Source: an uncultured Porphyromonadaceae bacterium
GTDB taxonomy: Bacteria > Bacteroidota > Bacteroidia > Bacteroidales > Muribaculaceae
DNA length: 5,810 nt
Assembly (NCBI GenBank): GCA_905193395.1
Contig: CAJJOO010000109.1
Coordinates: 1-5,810, forward strand
Reading direction: 5' to 3'
Shown here: piece by piece, positions 1-5,810 of the stretch
Layout: each line of letters begins with the position of its first letter
How positions within the stretch are numbered: the stretch's first letter is position 1
Position numbers and translations under genes: made by a program
The notes under the pieces: generated by a model
Database searches by the model: none
What the model saw: only the letters and a program-made list of their open reading frames with translations
Told to the model about the DNA's origin: nothing

Positions 1-52
1 AACGACCCTCTGATTAACAGTCAGATGCTCTAACCGACTGAGCTATTGAAGC
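1..52 (-). tRNA. tRNA-Asn (anticodon GUU), 3' part cut off by the window edge
   Basis: Read on the minus strand, the sequence folds as the first 52 nt of a tRNA. The 5' acceptor strand is GCTTCAA, followed by TA at positions 8-9. A D-arm follows, with GCTC paired to GAGC around an AGTCGGTTA loop. The anticodon stem is TCTGA paired with TCAGA around the loop CTGTTAA, so the anticodon is GTT (GUU), which reads Asn codons AAC and AAU. A 5-nt variable loop (GGGTC) and the first 3 nt of the T-stem (GTT) end at the window edge. The 3' acceptor strand, T-loop and any encoded CCA lie outside, so acceptor pairing cannot be checked. The 5' end at position 52 is set by counting seven acceptor bases back from the TA. 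Confidence 0.93.
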
Positions 53-65
53 AGTCTTTGCCGTA

Positions 66-79
66 TCCCCCTCCGGGGA
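66..79 (-). other. Small GC-rich hairpin in the tRNA leader
   Basis: On the minus strand, TCCCC (79 down to 75) can pair with GGGGA (70 down to 66) around a 4-nt GGAG loop. This gives a 5-bp stem with four G-C pairs between the predicted transcription start and the mature tRNA 5' end. It could shape the precursor for 5' processing, or be chance. There is no T-run after it, so it is not a good intrinsic terminator in the minus direction. Confidence 0.3.
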
Positions 80-88
80 ATTGCGGTG

Positions 89-119
89 CAAATTTAGCAC
101 CTTTTTTTTATCCGTGCAA
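89..119 (-). promoter_or_regulatory. Bacteroidota-type promoter for the tRNA-Asn gene
   Basis: On the minus strand, TAAATTTG (plus-strand 89-96) matches the Bacteroidota -7 consensus TAnnTTTG at every fixed position. Exactly 20 nt upstream is TTG (117-119), fitting the -33 element (TTTG or TTG). This sequence and spacing are those known for the primary sigma factor of Bacteroides. Transcription should start about 5-8 nt downstream, near 81-84, giving a leader of roughly 30 nt before the mature tRNA 5' end at 52. The assignment rests on consensus matching; the start site is inferred. Confidence 0.75.
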
Positions 120-185
120 TACTTGCAGTCGTTTTTGTGGATTTTTTTGTGTTTTTTCATCCGCGGCGTCGCTTTTTGTGTTTTT
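102..185. repeat. Phased T/A tracts with a 13-nt direct repeat
   Basis: The plus strand has T-runs at 102-109, 132-136, 142-148, 152-157, 173-177 and 181-185, which are A-tracts on the minus strand. Centres of the four main runs behind the tRNA -33 element are near 134, 145, 154.5 and 175, close to multiples of one helical turn with one position skipped. The motif TTTTTGTG occurs at 132-139, 144-151 and 173-180. A longer exact copy, TTTTTGTGTTTTT, is at 144-156 and 173-185. Phased A-tracts cause DNA bending, and A-rich DNA upstream of a promoter can act as an UP-like element. The position, just upstream of the tRNA -33 element, fits such a role but does not prove it. Confidence 0.45.
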
Positions 186-188
186 CTA

Positions 189-220
189 TATGTGCGGGTG
201 CTGCAAATTTTGTAACTTCG
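189..220 (+). promoter_or_regulatory. Weak candidate promoter for the S41 peptidase-mfd unit
   Basis: TAACTTCG (213-220) matches the Bacteroidota -7 consensus TAnnTTTG with one mismatch. TATG (189-192), 20 nt upstream, is a one-mismatch version of the TTTG -33 element. Transcription would begin near 226-228, leaving a leader of about 20 nt before the ATG at 246. A second one-mismatch -7 candidate, TATATGTG (187-194), has no -33 partner at the right spacing. The match is much weaker than the opposing tRNA promoter, so this is a best guess. Confidence 0.3.
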
Positions 221-224
221 CCCG

Positions 225-239
225 TTAATTGCACATTAA
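225..239. repeat. AT-rich inverted repeat just before the peptidase start codon
   Basis: TTAAT (225-229) and ATTAA (235-239) are perfect reverse complements separated by TGCAC. The repeat ends 6 nt before the ATG at 246. It is too weak and AT-rich to be a strong RNA hairpin. It lies between the candidate promoter and the start codon, where an operator or simply the A/T-rich translation-initiation region of Bacteroidota would be found. Confidence 0.3.
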
Positions 240-245
240 TATAAA

Positions 246-1919
246 ATGAGAAAACTGATATATGCCCTGGCCGTGGCGGCGCTGCTTGCCGCCGGCTTCG
301 GTTCTTCACTTTCGGCCCGCAACGACAGCCGCTCGGCCACGGTGCGCAACATGGCCATTTTCAACGGCGTGCTTAAGGAACTCAGCACGTCGTATGTTGA
401 TACAATCGACATGGACGCCCTGGTGCGCAGCGCCATCGACGCCATGCTGGCCGGTATCGACCCGTATACCGAGTATTATTCCGCAGCCGAGGTCGAGGAC
501 CTGACAAGCATTTCCAGCGGACAGTATGGCGGCATCGGAGCCGTGATTTCGCAGCGCGACGGCCGCGTGTATGTGAGCCAGCCACTGTGGGACGCTCCCG
601 CACGCCGCTCGGGCCTGCGCCACGGCGACATAATCCTGGCTATCGACGGCGACGAGATTGCCCCGGGCACAGGTACCGATGTAGTCAGCCGTCGTCTGCG
701 CGGCCAGGCCGGTTCGTCGCTGCGTGTGAGGGTGAAACGCCCCTTCACCACCGGCGCCGACTCGATTCTCGATGTCAATATCGTGCGCGAGACAATCAAC
801 AACAACCCGCTGCCCTACTGGGGCGTCGACTCCACCGGCATGGGCTATCTGCGCCTCACCACCTTCAACGAGCAGAGCGCGCCGGCCGTGCGCGAGGCCG
901 TTACGGCGATGAAACACAATCCCGCCCTGCGCGGCCTGGTGATTGACCTGCGCGACAACGGCGGCGGCCTGCTGGAAAGCGCCGTCAACATCGTTGGCCT
1001 TTTCGTGCCGAAGGGCACAGAGGTTGTCCGCACCCGCGGCGGCGACTCTTACGGCGAGAAAATATATAAGACCACCCGCACTCCACTCGATACCGAACTG
1101 CCCCTGGTGGTGCTCGTTAACGAAAATACAGCCTCGTCCTCGGAAATTGTGGCAGGCGCATTGCAGGACCTCGACCGCGCCGTGGTGCTCGGCGACCGTT
1201 CATACGGGAAAGGCCTGGTGCAGACCTCGCGTCCGCTGCCCTATGACGGCTTTCTCAAAGTGACCGTGGCCCGCTACTATATCCCCAGCGGCCGCCTAAT
1301 CCAGGCCGTTGATTACAGCCACCGCAACCCCGACGGCTCGGTGGCACGCATCCCCGACAGCCTCACCCGCGTTTGGCACACGGCTGCCGGACGTGAGGTG
1401 CGCGACGGCGGCGGCATCACTCCCGATGTGAGCGTTGTCGACACTACCATGAACCGTCTTATCTACAACGTGATAGCCGACTTGTGGGCCTACGACTTCG
1501 CCAACCGCTACCGCATGATGCACGATTCTGTGCCCGCTGCCACAGAATGGATTATCGGCGATTCCATTTTCAACCAGTTCAAGGGTTTCATCGACCCGGC
1601 TCGCTTCAAATACGACCGCATGTGCGAGGTGGGCATCAAATACCTGCGCGACGCTGCCGAATTCGAGGGCTACATGACCGACTCTGTGCGTGCCCAGATT
1701 GATCTGCTCGCCGACATGCTGCGCCACAACCTGGACCATGACCTCGATTTCAACCGCCCCGACCTGATTGAAATCCTCGATTCCGAACTCTCCGAACGCT
1801 ATTACGACGACAGCGACCGCGTACTTCGCTCACTGCGCTACGATGCCACCGTCGACTCGGCCCGCGCCGTGCTGCTGTCGCCCGCCCGTTATAAATCAAT
1901 CCTCTCTCCGGCCCGATGA
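246..1919 (+). CDS. Exported C-terminal processing peptidase, S41 family (CtpA/Prc-like)
   Basis: This is a 557-residue serine protease of the tail-specific type, which cleaves proteins near their C-termini outside the cytoplasm. The N-terminus is a Sec signal peptide: charged MRK, hydrophobic residues about 4-18, and likely cleavage after LSA near residue 24. It has no lipobox cysteine. A PDZ domain spans about 93-170 (GGIG carboxylate-binding loop at 95-98, GLRHGDIILAIDG at 123-135) and would bind substrate tails. The S41 core spans about 195-365. It carries the Ser-Lys dyad: S297 in NENTASSSEIVAGAL and K322 in SYGKG, 25 residues apart as in E. coli Prc (S430/K455). The family's usual SASASE reads TASSSE here, with the catalytic serine kept. 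The helical C-terminal extension (about 400-557, with ERYY at 517-520 and a final RYKSIL) is typical of Bacteroidota members. The ATG at 246 is the only start that keeps the signal peptide. It follows an A/T-rich stretch without a Shine-Dalgarno sequence. Substrates are unknown. Confidence 0.95.
   Translation: MRKLIYALAVAALLAAGFGSSLSARNDSRSATVRNMAIFNGVLKELSTSYVDTIDMDALVRSAIDAMLAGIDPYTEYYSAAEVEDLTSISSGQYGGIGAVISQRDGRVYVSQPLWDAPARRSGLRHGDIILAIDGDEIAPGTGTDVVSRRLRGQAGSSLRVRVKRPFTTGADSILDVNIVRETINNNPLPYWGVDSTGMGYLRLTTFNEQSAPAVREAVTAMKHNPALRGLVIDLRDNGGGLLESAVNIVGLFVPKGTEVVRTRGGDSYGEKIYKTTRTPLDTELPLVVLVNENTASSSEIVAGALQDLDRAVVLGDRSYGKGLVQTSRPLPYDGFLKVTVARYYIPSGRLIQAVDYSHRNPDGSVARIPDSLTRVWHTAAGREVRDGGGITPDVSVVDTTMNRLIYNVIADLWAYDFANRYRMMHDSVPAATEWIIGDSIFNQFKGFIDPARFKYDRMCEVGIKYLRDAAEFEGYMTDSVRAQIDLLADMLRHNLDHDLDFNRPDLIEILDSELSERYYDDSDRVLRSLRYDATVDSARAVLLSPARYKSILSPAR
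1916..1919 (+). other. ATGA start-stop overlap (translational coupling site)
   Basis: The mfd ATG (1916-1918) and the peptidase TGA (1917-1919) share bases in ATGA. Ribosomes terminating on the peptidase are well placed to restart on mfd, the usual reading of such 4-nt overlaps. No promoter matching TAnnTTTG with a -33 partner was noticed immediately upstream of the overlap. Confidence 0.85.
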
Positions 1920-4900
1920 GTACCACACTCGACCGGCTGTGGCAGTCCGTGGCGACGCCGGCGCGCCGCAAGGCCCTCGATGCCCTTGTGGGCGGCAACG
2001 CAGCCAATCCCGCTGTTACGGGCCTGGCCGGGTCTGCCGCGGCTATGGCTCTGGCAGCCATACGCACCTCGGTGCCCATGCTCGTGGTGGCTTCCGATCC
2101 CGACGACGCAGGTTATCTGTACCACGACCTGGCCCGTCTTGTCGGCGAGGATGCCGTGACGCTTTTCCCCTCGGCCTATAAGCGCGACATACGCTATGGT
2201 CAGGTTGACCCGCCGATGGTCATCCTGCGCACAGAGACCCTGCGCCGCCTGGCCGCTCCCGACGGCCTGCGCTTTGTGGTGACATCGCCCGAGGCCCTTG
2301 CCGAGCAGGTGGCCTCGCGCTCCGACATCGACCGTGATACCGTGTCGCTGGCCGTCGGCGCCACCGTCGATTCCACTGAATTGCAAAAACGTCTGCGCAC
2401 GCTCGGCTTTCAGGAAGTGGACTATGTCTACGAACCCGGGCATTTTGCCCTGCGCGGCTCAATTATCGACATTTTCGGCTACGGCAGCGAACTGCCATAC
2501 CGTATAGACCTGTTCGGGGATGAGATTGACTCGATACGTGCCTTCAACATTGAGACGCAACTCTCCGAAACGCGTCTGGAACGCGTGGACATCGTTGCCG
2601 ACCTCGATGCAGCCGCCACCGGCGGCCTGGCGCTGCCAGAACTGTTGGATTCGGCCACCATCGTTGCCACGCGGCGCCCCGTGCGTACCATCGACCGCAT
2701 CCGCGAGATTGCCTCCGAAACAATGTCGCAGAACGCTCTGACAGCCGGCGAAATAGACTCCGAAGCAATGTCGCGTGTTGTGAATCCGGACGCATATGCC
2801 GCATCCGAAGGGCACCTGCGCCACATATCATTCACCGCTGCGCCGGATGCTGTCGACGCCGATGCCGTGATGGACTGGAACTGCGTGCCGCAGGGCCTCT
2901 ACCACAAGAATTTCGACCTGATTTCCGCCGAATTCACACGGCTGATTTCGGAAGGCTACAAAATCAACATCCTCAGTGACAACGAGAAACAGTTCGAGCG
3001 TCTGAGGTCGATTTTCGAGGACCGCGGCGACAGCATCGACTTCACGCCGGTGCTTTCGACCCTCCACGAAGGCTTCGTAGACCGAGACACGCACACCTGC
3101 GTGTTCACCGACCACCAGATATTCGACCGTTTCCACAAATACACCCTGCGCAGCGACCGCGCACGCTCCGGCAAACTGGCCATGTCGCTCAAGGAACTCA
3201 ACGCCCTTGAAGTGGGCGACTACGTGGTGCATCTGGACCACGGCGTGGGCAAGTTCGCCGGACTGCTGCGCACCGATATCGGCGGCCGCATGCAGGAGAT
3301 GATTAAACTGGTATATCAGAATAACGACATTATCTTCGTTTCCATCCACTCGCTGCACAAACTGGCCAAATACCGCGGCAAGGAGGGCGTGCCTCCCAAA
3401 CTGAACCGCCTGGGTTCCGGCGCATGGAACAAGATGAAGGAGCGCACCAAGAGCAAACTCAAGGACATAGCGCGCGACCTCATCCAACTATATGCCCGCC
3501 GGCGCGAGGAAAAAGGCCATGCCTTTGCCCCGGACTGTTACATGCAGGAGGAACTCGAGGCTTCGTTCATGTACGAGGATACCCCGGACCAACTCACCGC
3601 CACTCGCGCCGTGAAGGCCGATATGGAGAGCGACCGCCCCATGGACCGTCTTATTTGCGGCGACGTGGGCTTCGGCAAGACCGAAATAGCGGTGCGCGCC
3701 GCCTTCAAGGCCGCCGCCGACGGCAAACAGGTGGCCGTTCTGGTCCCCACCACCGTCCTGGCCTTCCAGCACTATACCACGTTCAGCGAACGCTTAAAGG
3801 ATTTCCCCGTCAGGGTCGAATACCTGTCGCGCGCACGCTCGCCCAAGCAGGTCAAGGAAATTCTTGCCGACCTTGCCGCCGGTAAAATCGACATCATCAT
3901 CGGCACGCATAAACTGATTGGCAAGACAGTCAAATTCCATGACCTGGGGCTGCTGATTGTCGACGAGGAACAGAAATTCGGTGTCGCCGTCAAGGAAAAA
4001 CTCAAGCAGATGAAGGTGAACATCGACACCCTGACTATGAGCGCCACTCCCATCCCGCGCACCTTGCAGTTCTCGCTGATGGGCGCGCGTGACCTTTCGT
4101 CGCTTACCACCCCGCCGGCCAACCGCTATCCCATCGTCACCTCTGTCACTTCGCTCGACGACGAACTGGTGGCCGAGGCCATCAATTTCGAGATGGCCCG
4201 CGACGGTCAGGTGTTTATGGTCAACAACCGCATCGAGGGCCTTGCCACGCTTGAAAACATGATTCACCGCCTGGTGCCCGATGCCCGCGTGGCCGTGGCC
4301 CACGGACAGATGCCGCCAGAGCAACTGGAAAAGACTATCGTCGACTTTGCCGCCCACGACTACGACGTGCTGCTTTCGACCACAATCATCGAAAGCGGCG
4401 TCGATATGCCACGTGTCAACACCATAATAGTGAACAATGCCCAGAATTTCGGTCTGAGCGAACTCCACCAGTTGCGCGGCCGCGTGGGCCGCAGTTCGCG
4501 CAAGGCCTTCTGCTATCTGATGGTACCACCGGGCAATCCCCTCACGCCGGTGGCGCGCCGCCGTCTCCAGCCCATCGAGAGTTTCAGCGATCTCGGTTCC
4601 GGAATCCATATCGCTATGCAGGACCTTGACATCCGCGGTGCCGGAAATCTCCTCGGCGCCGAACAGAGCGGCTTCATCGCCGACCTCGGTTATGAGACTT
4701 ACCAGAAAATTCTCCGCGAGGCCGTCGTAGAACTCCGCACCGAGGAATTCGCCGAACTCGACAAACCCTCGAACGATATTGTCGACAGCGAATCGTTCGT
4801 CACCGACTGCACCATCGAGAGCGACCTGGAACTGAGTCTGCCGCCCACCTATGTGCCGCAGACTTCCGAACGCATCGCCCTGTATCAGGAACTCGACAGC

Positions 4901-5263
4901 ATCGAGGACGACGACAAGACCGAGGCCTTCGCCGCACGTCTGCGCGACCGCTTCGGCGCCATTCCGCCCGAAACAGCCGAACTATTGCTTGTGCCCCGTC
5001 TGCGCCGCCTGGGTCGTCGTCTAGGAATCGAGAAAATCAACCTGAAAATGGGTGTGATGTACATTTATTTCGTGGACGAGAGCAACAAAGCCTACTATAT
5101 GTCGCCCATGTTCGGGCGTCTGCTCACATACCTCAACCTGCATCCGCGCCGCGTCAAGATTCGCACCGCCGCCGCACGGCGCAGTTTCTCGATTGCCAAC
5201 GTGCGCAGCATTTCGCAGGCTGTGGCGCTTCTGGAAGAGGTGCTTACGCTGCCAGTCACCTGA
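1916..5263 (+). CDS. mfd: Transcription-repair coupling factor Mfd (TRCF)
   Basis: This 1115-residue cytoplasmic DNA translocase pushes stalled RNA polymerase off damaged templates and recruits UvrA for nucleotide excision repair. The length is close to the E. coli protein (1148). An N-terminal UvrB-like module spans about 1-330, with a degenerate P-loop (GLAGSAAA, 36-43) lacking the Walker lysine, as expected. The UvrA-contact surface is kept: R180, R196 and F200 align with E. coli R165, R181 and F185. The CarD-like RNA polymerase interaction domain spans about 425-500 (VGDYVVHLDHGVGKF), followed by the relay helix around 501-530. The motor spans about 540-945: Walker A GDVGFGKTE (582-590, K588), DEEQ box (683-686), SAT (709-711), ESGVD (826-830), QLRGRVGR (852-859) and TRG region (about 893-932). 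The regulatory D7 domain spans about 960-1110. All motifs are intact. The ATG overlaps the upstream stop codon as ATGA, with no Shine-Dalgarno, implying translational coupling to the peptidase. Confidence 0.98.
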   Translation: MSTTLDRLWQSVATPARRKALDALVGGNAANPAVTGLAGSAAAMALAAIRTSVPMLVVASDPDDAGYLYHDLARLVGEDAVTLFPSAYKRDIRYGQVDPPMVILRTETLRRLAAPDGLRFVVTSPEALAEQVASRSDIDRDTVSLAVGATVDSTELQKRLRTLGFQEVDYVYEPGHFALRGSIIDIFGYGSELPYRIDLFGDEIDSIRAFNIETQLSETRLERVDIVADLDAAATGGLALPELLDSATIVATRRPVRTIDRIREIASETMSQNALTAGEIDSEAMSRVVNPDAYAASEGHLRHISFTAAPDAVDADAVMDWNCVPQGLYHKNFDLISAEFTRLISEGYKINILSDNEKQFERLRSIFEDRGDSIDFTPVLSTLHEGFVDRDTHTCVFTDHQIFDRFHKYTLRSDRARSGKLAMSLKELNALEVGDYVVHLDHGVGKFAGLLRTDIGGRMQEMIKLVYQNNDIIFVSIHSLHKLAKYRGKEGVPPKLNRLGSGAWNKMKERTKSKLKDIARDLIQLYARRREEKGHAFAPDCYMQEELEASFMYEDTPDQLTATRAVKADMESDRPMDRLICGDVGFGKTEIAVRAAFKAAADGKQVAVLVPTTVLAFQHYTTFSERLKDFPVRVEYLSRARSPKQVKEILADLAAGKIDIIIGTHKLIGKTVKFHDLGLLIVDEEQKFGVAVKEKLKQMKVNIDTLTMSATPIPRTLQFSLMGARDLSSLTTPPANRYPIVTSVTSLDDELVAEAINFEMARDGQVFMVNNRIEGLATLENMIHRLVPDARVAVAHGQMPPEQLEKTIVDFAAHDYDVLLSTTIIESGVDMPRVNTIIVNNAQNFGLSELHQLRGRVGRSSRKAFCYLMVPPGNPLTPVARRRLQPIESFSDLGSGIHIAMQDLDIRGAGNLLGAEQSGFIADLGYETYQKILREAVVELRTEEFAELDKPSNDIVDSESFVTDCTIESDLELSLPPTYVPQTSERIALYQELDSIEDDDKTEAFAARLRDRFGAIPPETAELLLVPRLRRLGRRLGIEKINLKMGVMYIYFVDESNKAYYMSPMFGRLLTYLNLHPRRVKIRTAAARRSFSIANVRSISQAVALLEEVLTLPVT

Positions 5264-5293
5264 GGCGCCTACGTTTCGCCAACACGACCAATC

Positions 5294-5810
5294 ATGAATC
5301 ATAACACTTTGCAAATCAATCACCGCCTTGACCGTCTTTTCTTTATCGCCGCCATCGTGCTGACGTTTGCCGGCGCCACGGGCTGGCTGGTGTCGACCGA
5401 GCCGTACAGCGACGACTGGGCTTACAGTTGCGAGGTACCCGTGAAGGCCGATTATGACATGTGGGACATTCGCGAGGCTCCGATTGAGAATTTCAGTCAG
5501 GTGTGGCCTTCCATTGCCAATCACTGGGTTTACGAGAATACGCGCCTGGGCAATATGGCCATGTTGATGCTGCAGCCGCTGCCGCGAACCGTTTCGATGG
5601 TGTTGTGTGGCGCTTTCATTGCCTTGATGTTGTGGATGATATATGCCGCTGGCCGCCCGCAGTCCGCCCGCCGGCCATTGTTGTGGACTGCCTCCGGTGT
5701 GCTGTTGCTGTGGTGCGCATTTCCGTGGTATAATAATTTCCAGGCTCTTGATTTTCAGTTGAACTATGTTCCGGCTACGATTCTCGCTTGCCTTGTGGTA
5801 ATGATGGCTC
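5294..5810 (+). CDS. Polytopic membrane protein, possibly GT-C or DUF6056-like, 3' end outside the window
   Basis: An open frame of 172 codons runs from ATG 5294 off the right edge. The start is well bounded: the mfd TGA lies in the same frame 33 nt upstream, and none of the ten codons between is ATG, GTG or TTG. A hydrophobic segment at about 15-34 is followed by a polar loop (35-98) with an acidic pair (D40, D41 in YSDDW), HW (77-78) and NTRLGN (82-87). More membrane segments follow at about 100-120, 129-144 and from 158 onward, the last preceded by FQLNYVP. One early membrane helix, an acidic pair in the first outer loop, and later NxR and NYxxP-like motifs recall GT-C-type glycosyltransferases and DUF6056 proteins. 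That is an inference from layout, not a firm match. Leucine is often TTG (9 of 21 codons), unlike mfd (5 of about 117). The gene may be co-transcribed with mfd, since the gap is only 30 nt with no visible terminator. Confidence 0.8.
   Translation, partial: MNHNTLQINHRLDRLFFIAAIVLTFAGATGWLVSTEPYSDDWAYSCEVPVKADYDMWDIREAPIENFSQVWPSIANHWVYENTRLGNMAMLMLQPLPRTVSMVLCGAFIALMLWMIYAAGRPQSARRPLLWTASGVLLLWCAFPWYNNFQALDFQLNYVPATILACLVVMMA

Noticed and set aside
204..211. Second minus-strand -7 element (AAAATTTG) for the tRNA
   Set aside because: The first base mismatches TAnnTTTG and no -33 TTG lies 19-21 nt upstream. The match at 89-96 is far better.
46..228. Plus-strand open frame of 60 codons before the peptidase
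   Set aside because: It starts inside the tRNA gene, runs antisense through the tRNA promoter, and its Phe/Cys-rich product comes from T-runs. No initiation signal or family resemblance is seen.
306..917. Long minus-strand open frame opposite the peptidase gene
   Set aside because: It lies wholly inside a gene with intact catalytic motifs. Its low-complexity Ala/Gly/His/Val composition is typical of the antisense shadow of GC-rich codons.
3794..4609. 271-codon minus-strand open frame opposite the Mfd motor domain
   Set aside because: It is an antisense shadow of highly conserved helicase motifs, without its own promoter or recognisable domains.
5270..5277. TACGTTTC as a -7 promoter element for the membrane gene
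   Set aside because: It has one mismatch to TAnnTTTG, but there is no TTG about 20 nt upstream and it would leave a leader of only about 10 nt.
5264..5280. GGCG/CGCC inverted repeat after mfd as a terminator
   Set aside because: The stem is only 4 bp with a 9-nt loop, and no T-run follows, so it does not look like an intrinsic terminator.
5021..5524. Minus-strand open frame spanning the mfd 3' end and the next gene
   Set aside because: It overlaps both the Mfd D7 domain and the start of a clean plus-strand membrane-protein frame. The predicted product has no recognisable domain or hydrophobic pattern.
5503..5733. 76-codon plus-strand open frame inside the membrane gene
   Set aside because: It is out of frame with the longer frame from 5294. 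That frame has a coherent membrane-protein pattern and continues to the window edge.

Overview
The window looks like ordinary chromosomal DNA from a GC-rich member of the Bacteroidota, probably order Bacteroidales. Three things point there. The promoter upstream of the tRNA gene fits the Bacteroidota consensus (TTG, 20 nt, then TAAATTTG, matching TAnnTTTG). No gene start has a Shine-Dalgarno sequence, and the S41 peptidase start sits behind an A/T-rich stretch instead. The S41 peptidase also has the long helical C-terminal extension, with an ERYY motif, typical of Bacteroidota members. Placement below order level cannot be made by eye.

Layout. Positions 1-52 hold the 5' two thirds of a tRNA-Asn(GUU) gene on the minus strand, which runs off the left edge. 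Positions 53-245 are a divergent intergenic region of 193 nt. It carries a convincing minus-strand promoter for the tRNA, a series of A/T tracts spaced about one helical turn apart, and a weak plus-strand promoter candidate. Three plus-strand genes follow. The first is an exported CtpA/Prc-like S41 peptidase (246-1919). The second is the transcription-repair coupling factor Mfd (1916-5263), whose ATG overlaps the peptidase stop codon as ATGA. The third, 30 nt later, is the first 172 codons of a polytopic membrane protein that runs off the right edge (from 5294).

How the genes relate. The peptidase acts outside the cytoplasm on protein C-termini. Mfd acts in the cytoplasm, removing stalled RNA polymerase and recruiting UvrA. 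No shared pathway is evident, but the 4-nt overlap strongly suggests one transcript and translational coupling. The third gene is close enough to be part of the same transcript, and no terminator is visible after mfd. However, its leucine codon use differs clearly from the two upstream genes, so its membership of the unit is uncertain.

I found no mobile element, CRISPR array, toxin-antitoxin pair, defence locus or clearly undescribed system. The best leads are the phased A-tracts behind the tRNA promoter, the coupled peptidase-mfd pair, and the unidentified membrane protein with an acidic DD pair after its first membrane segment.
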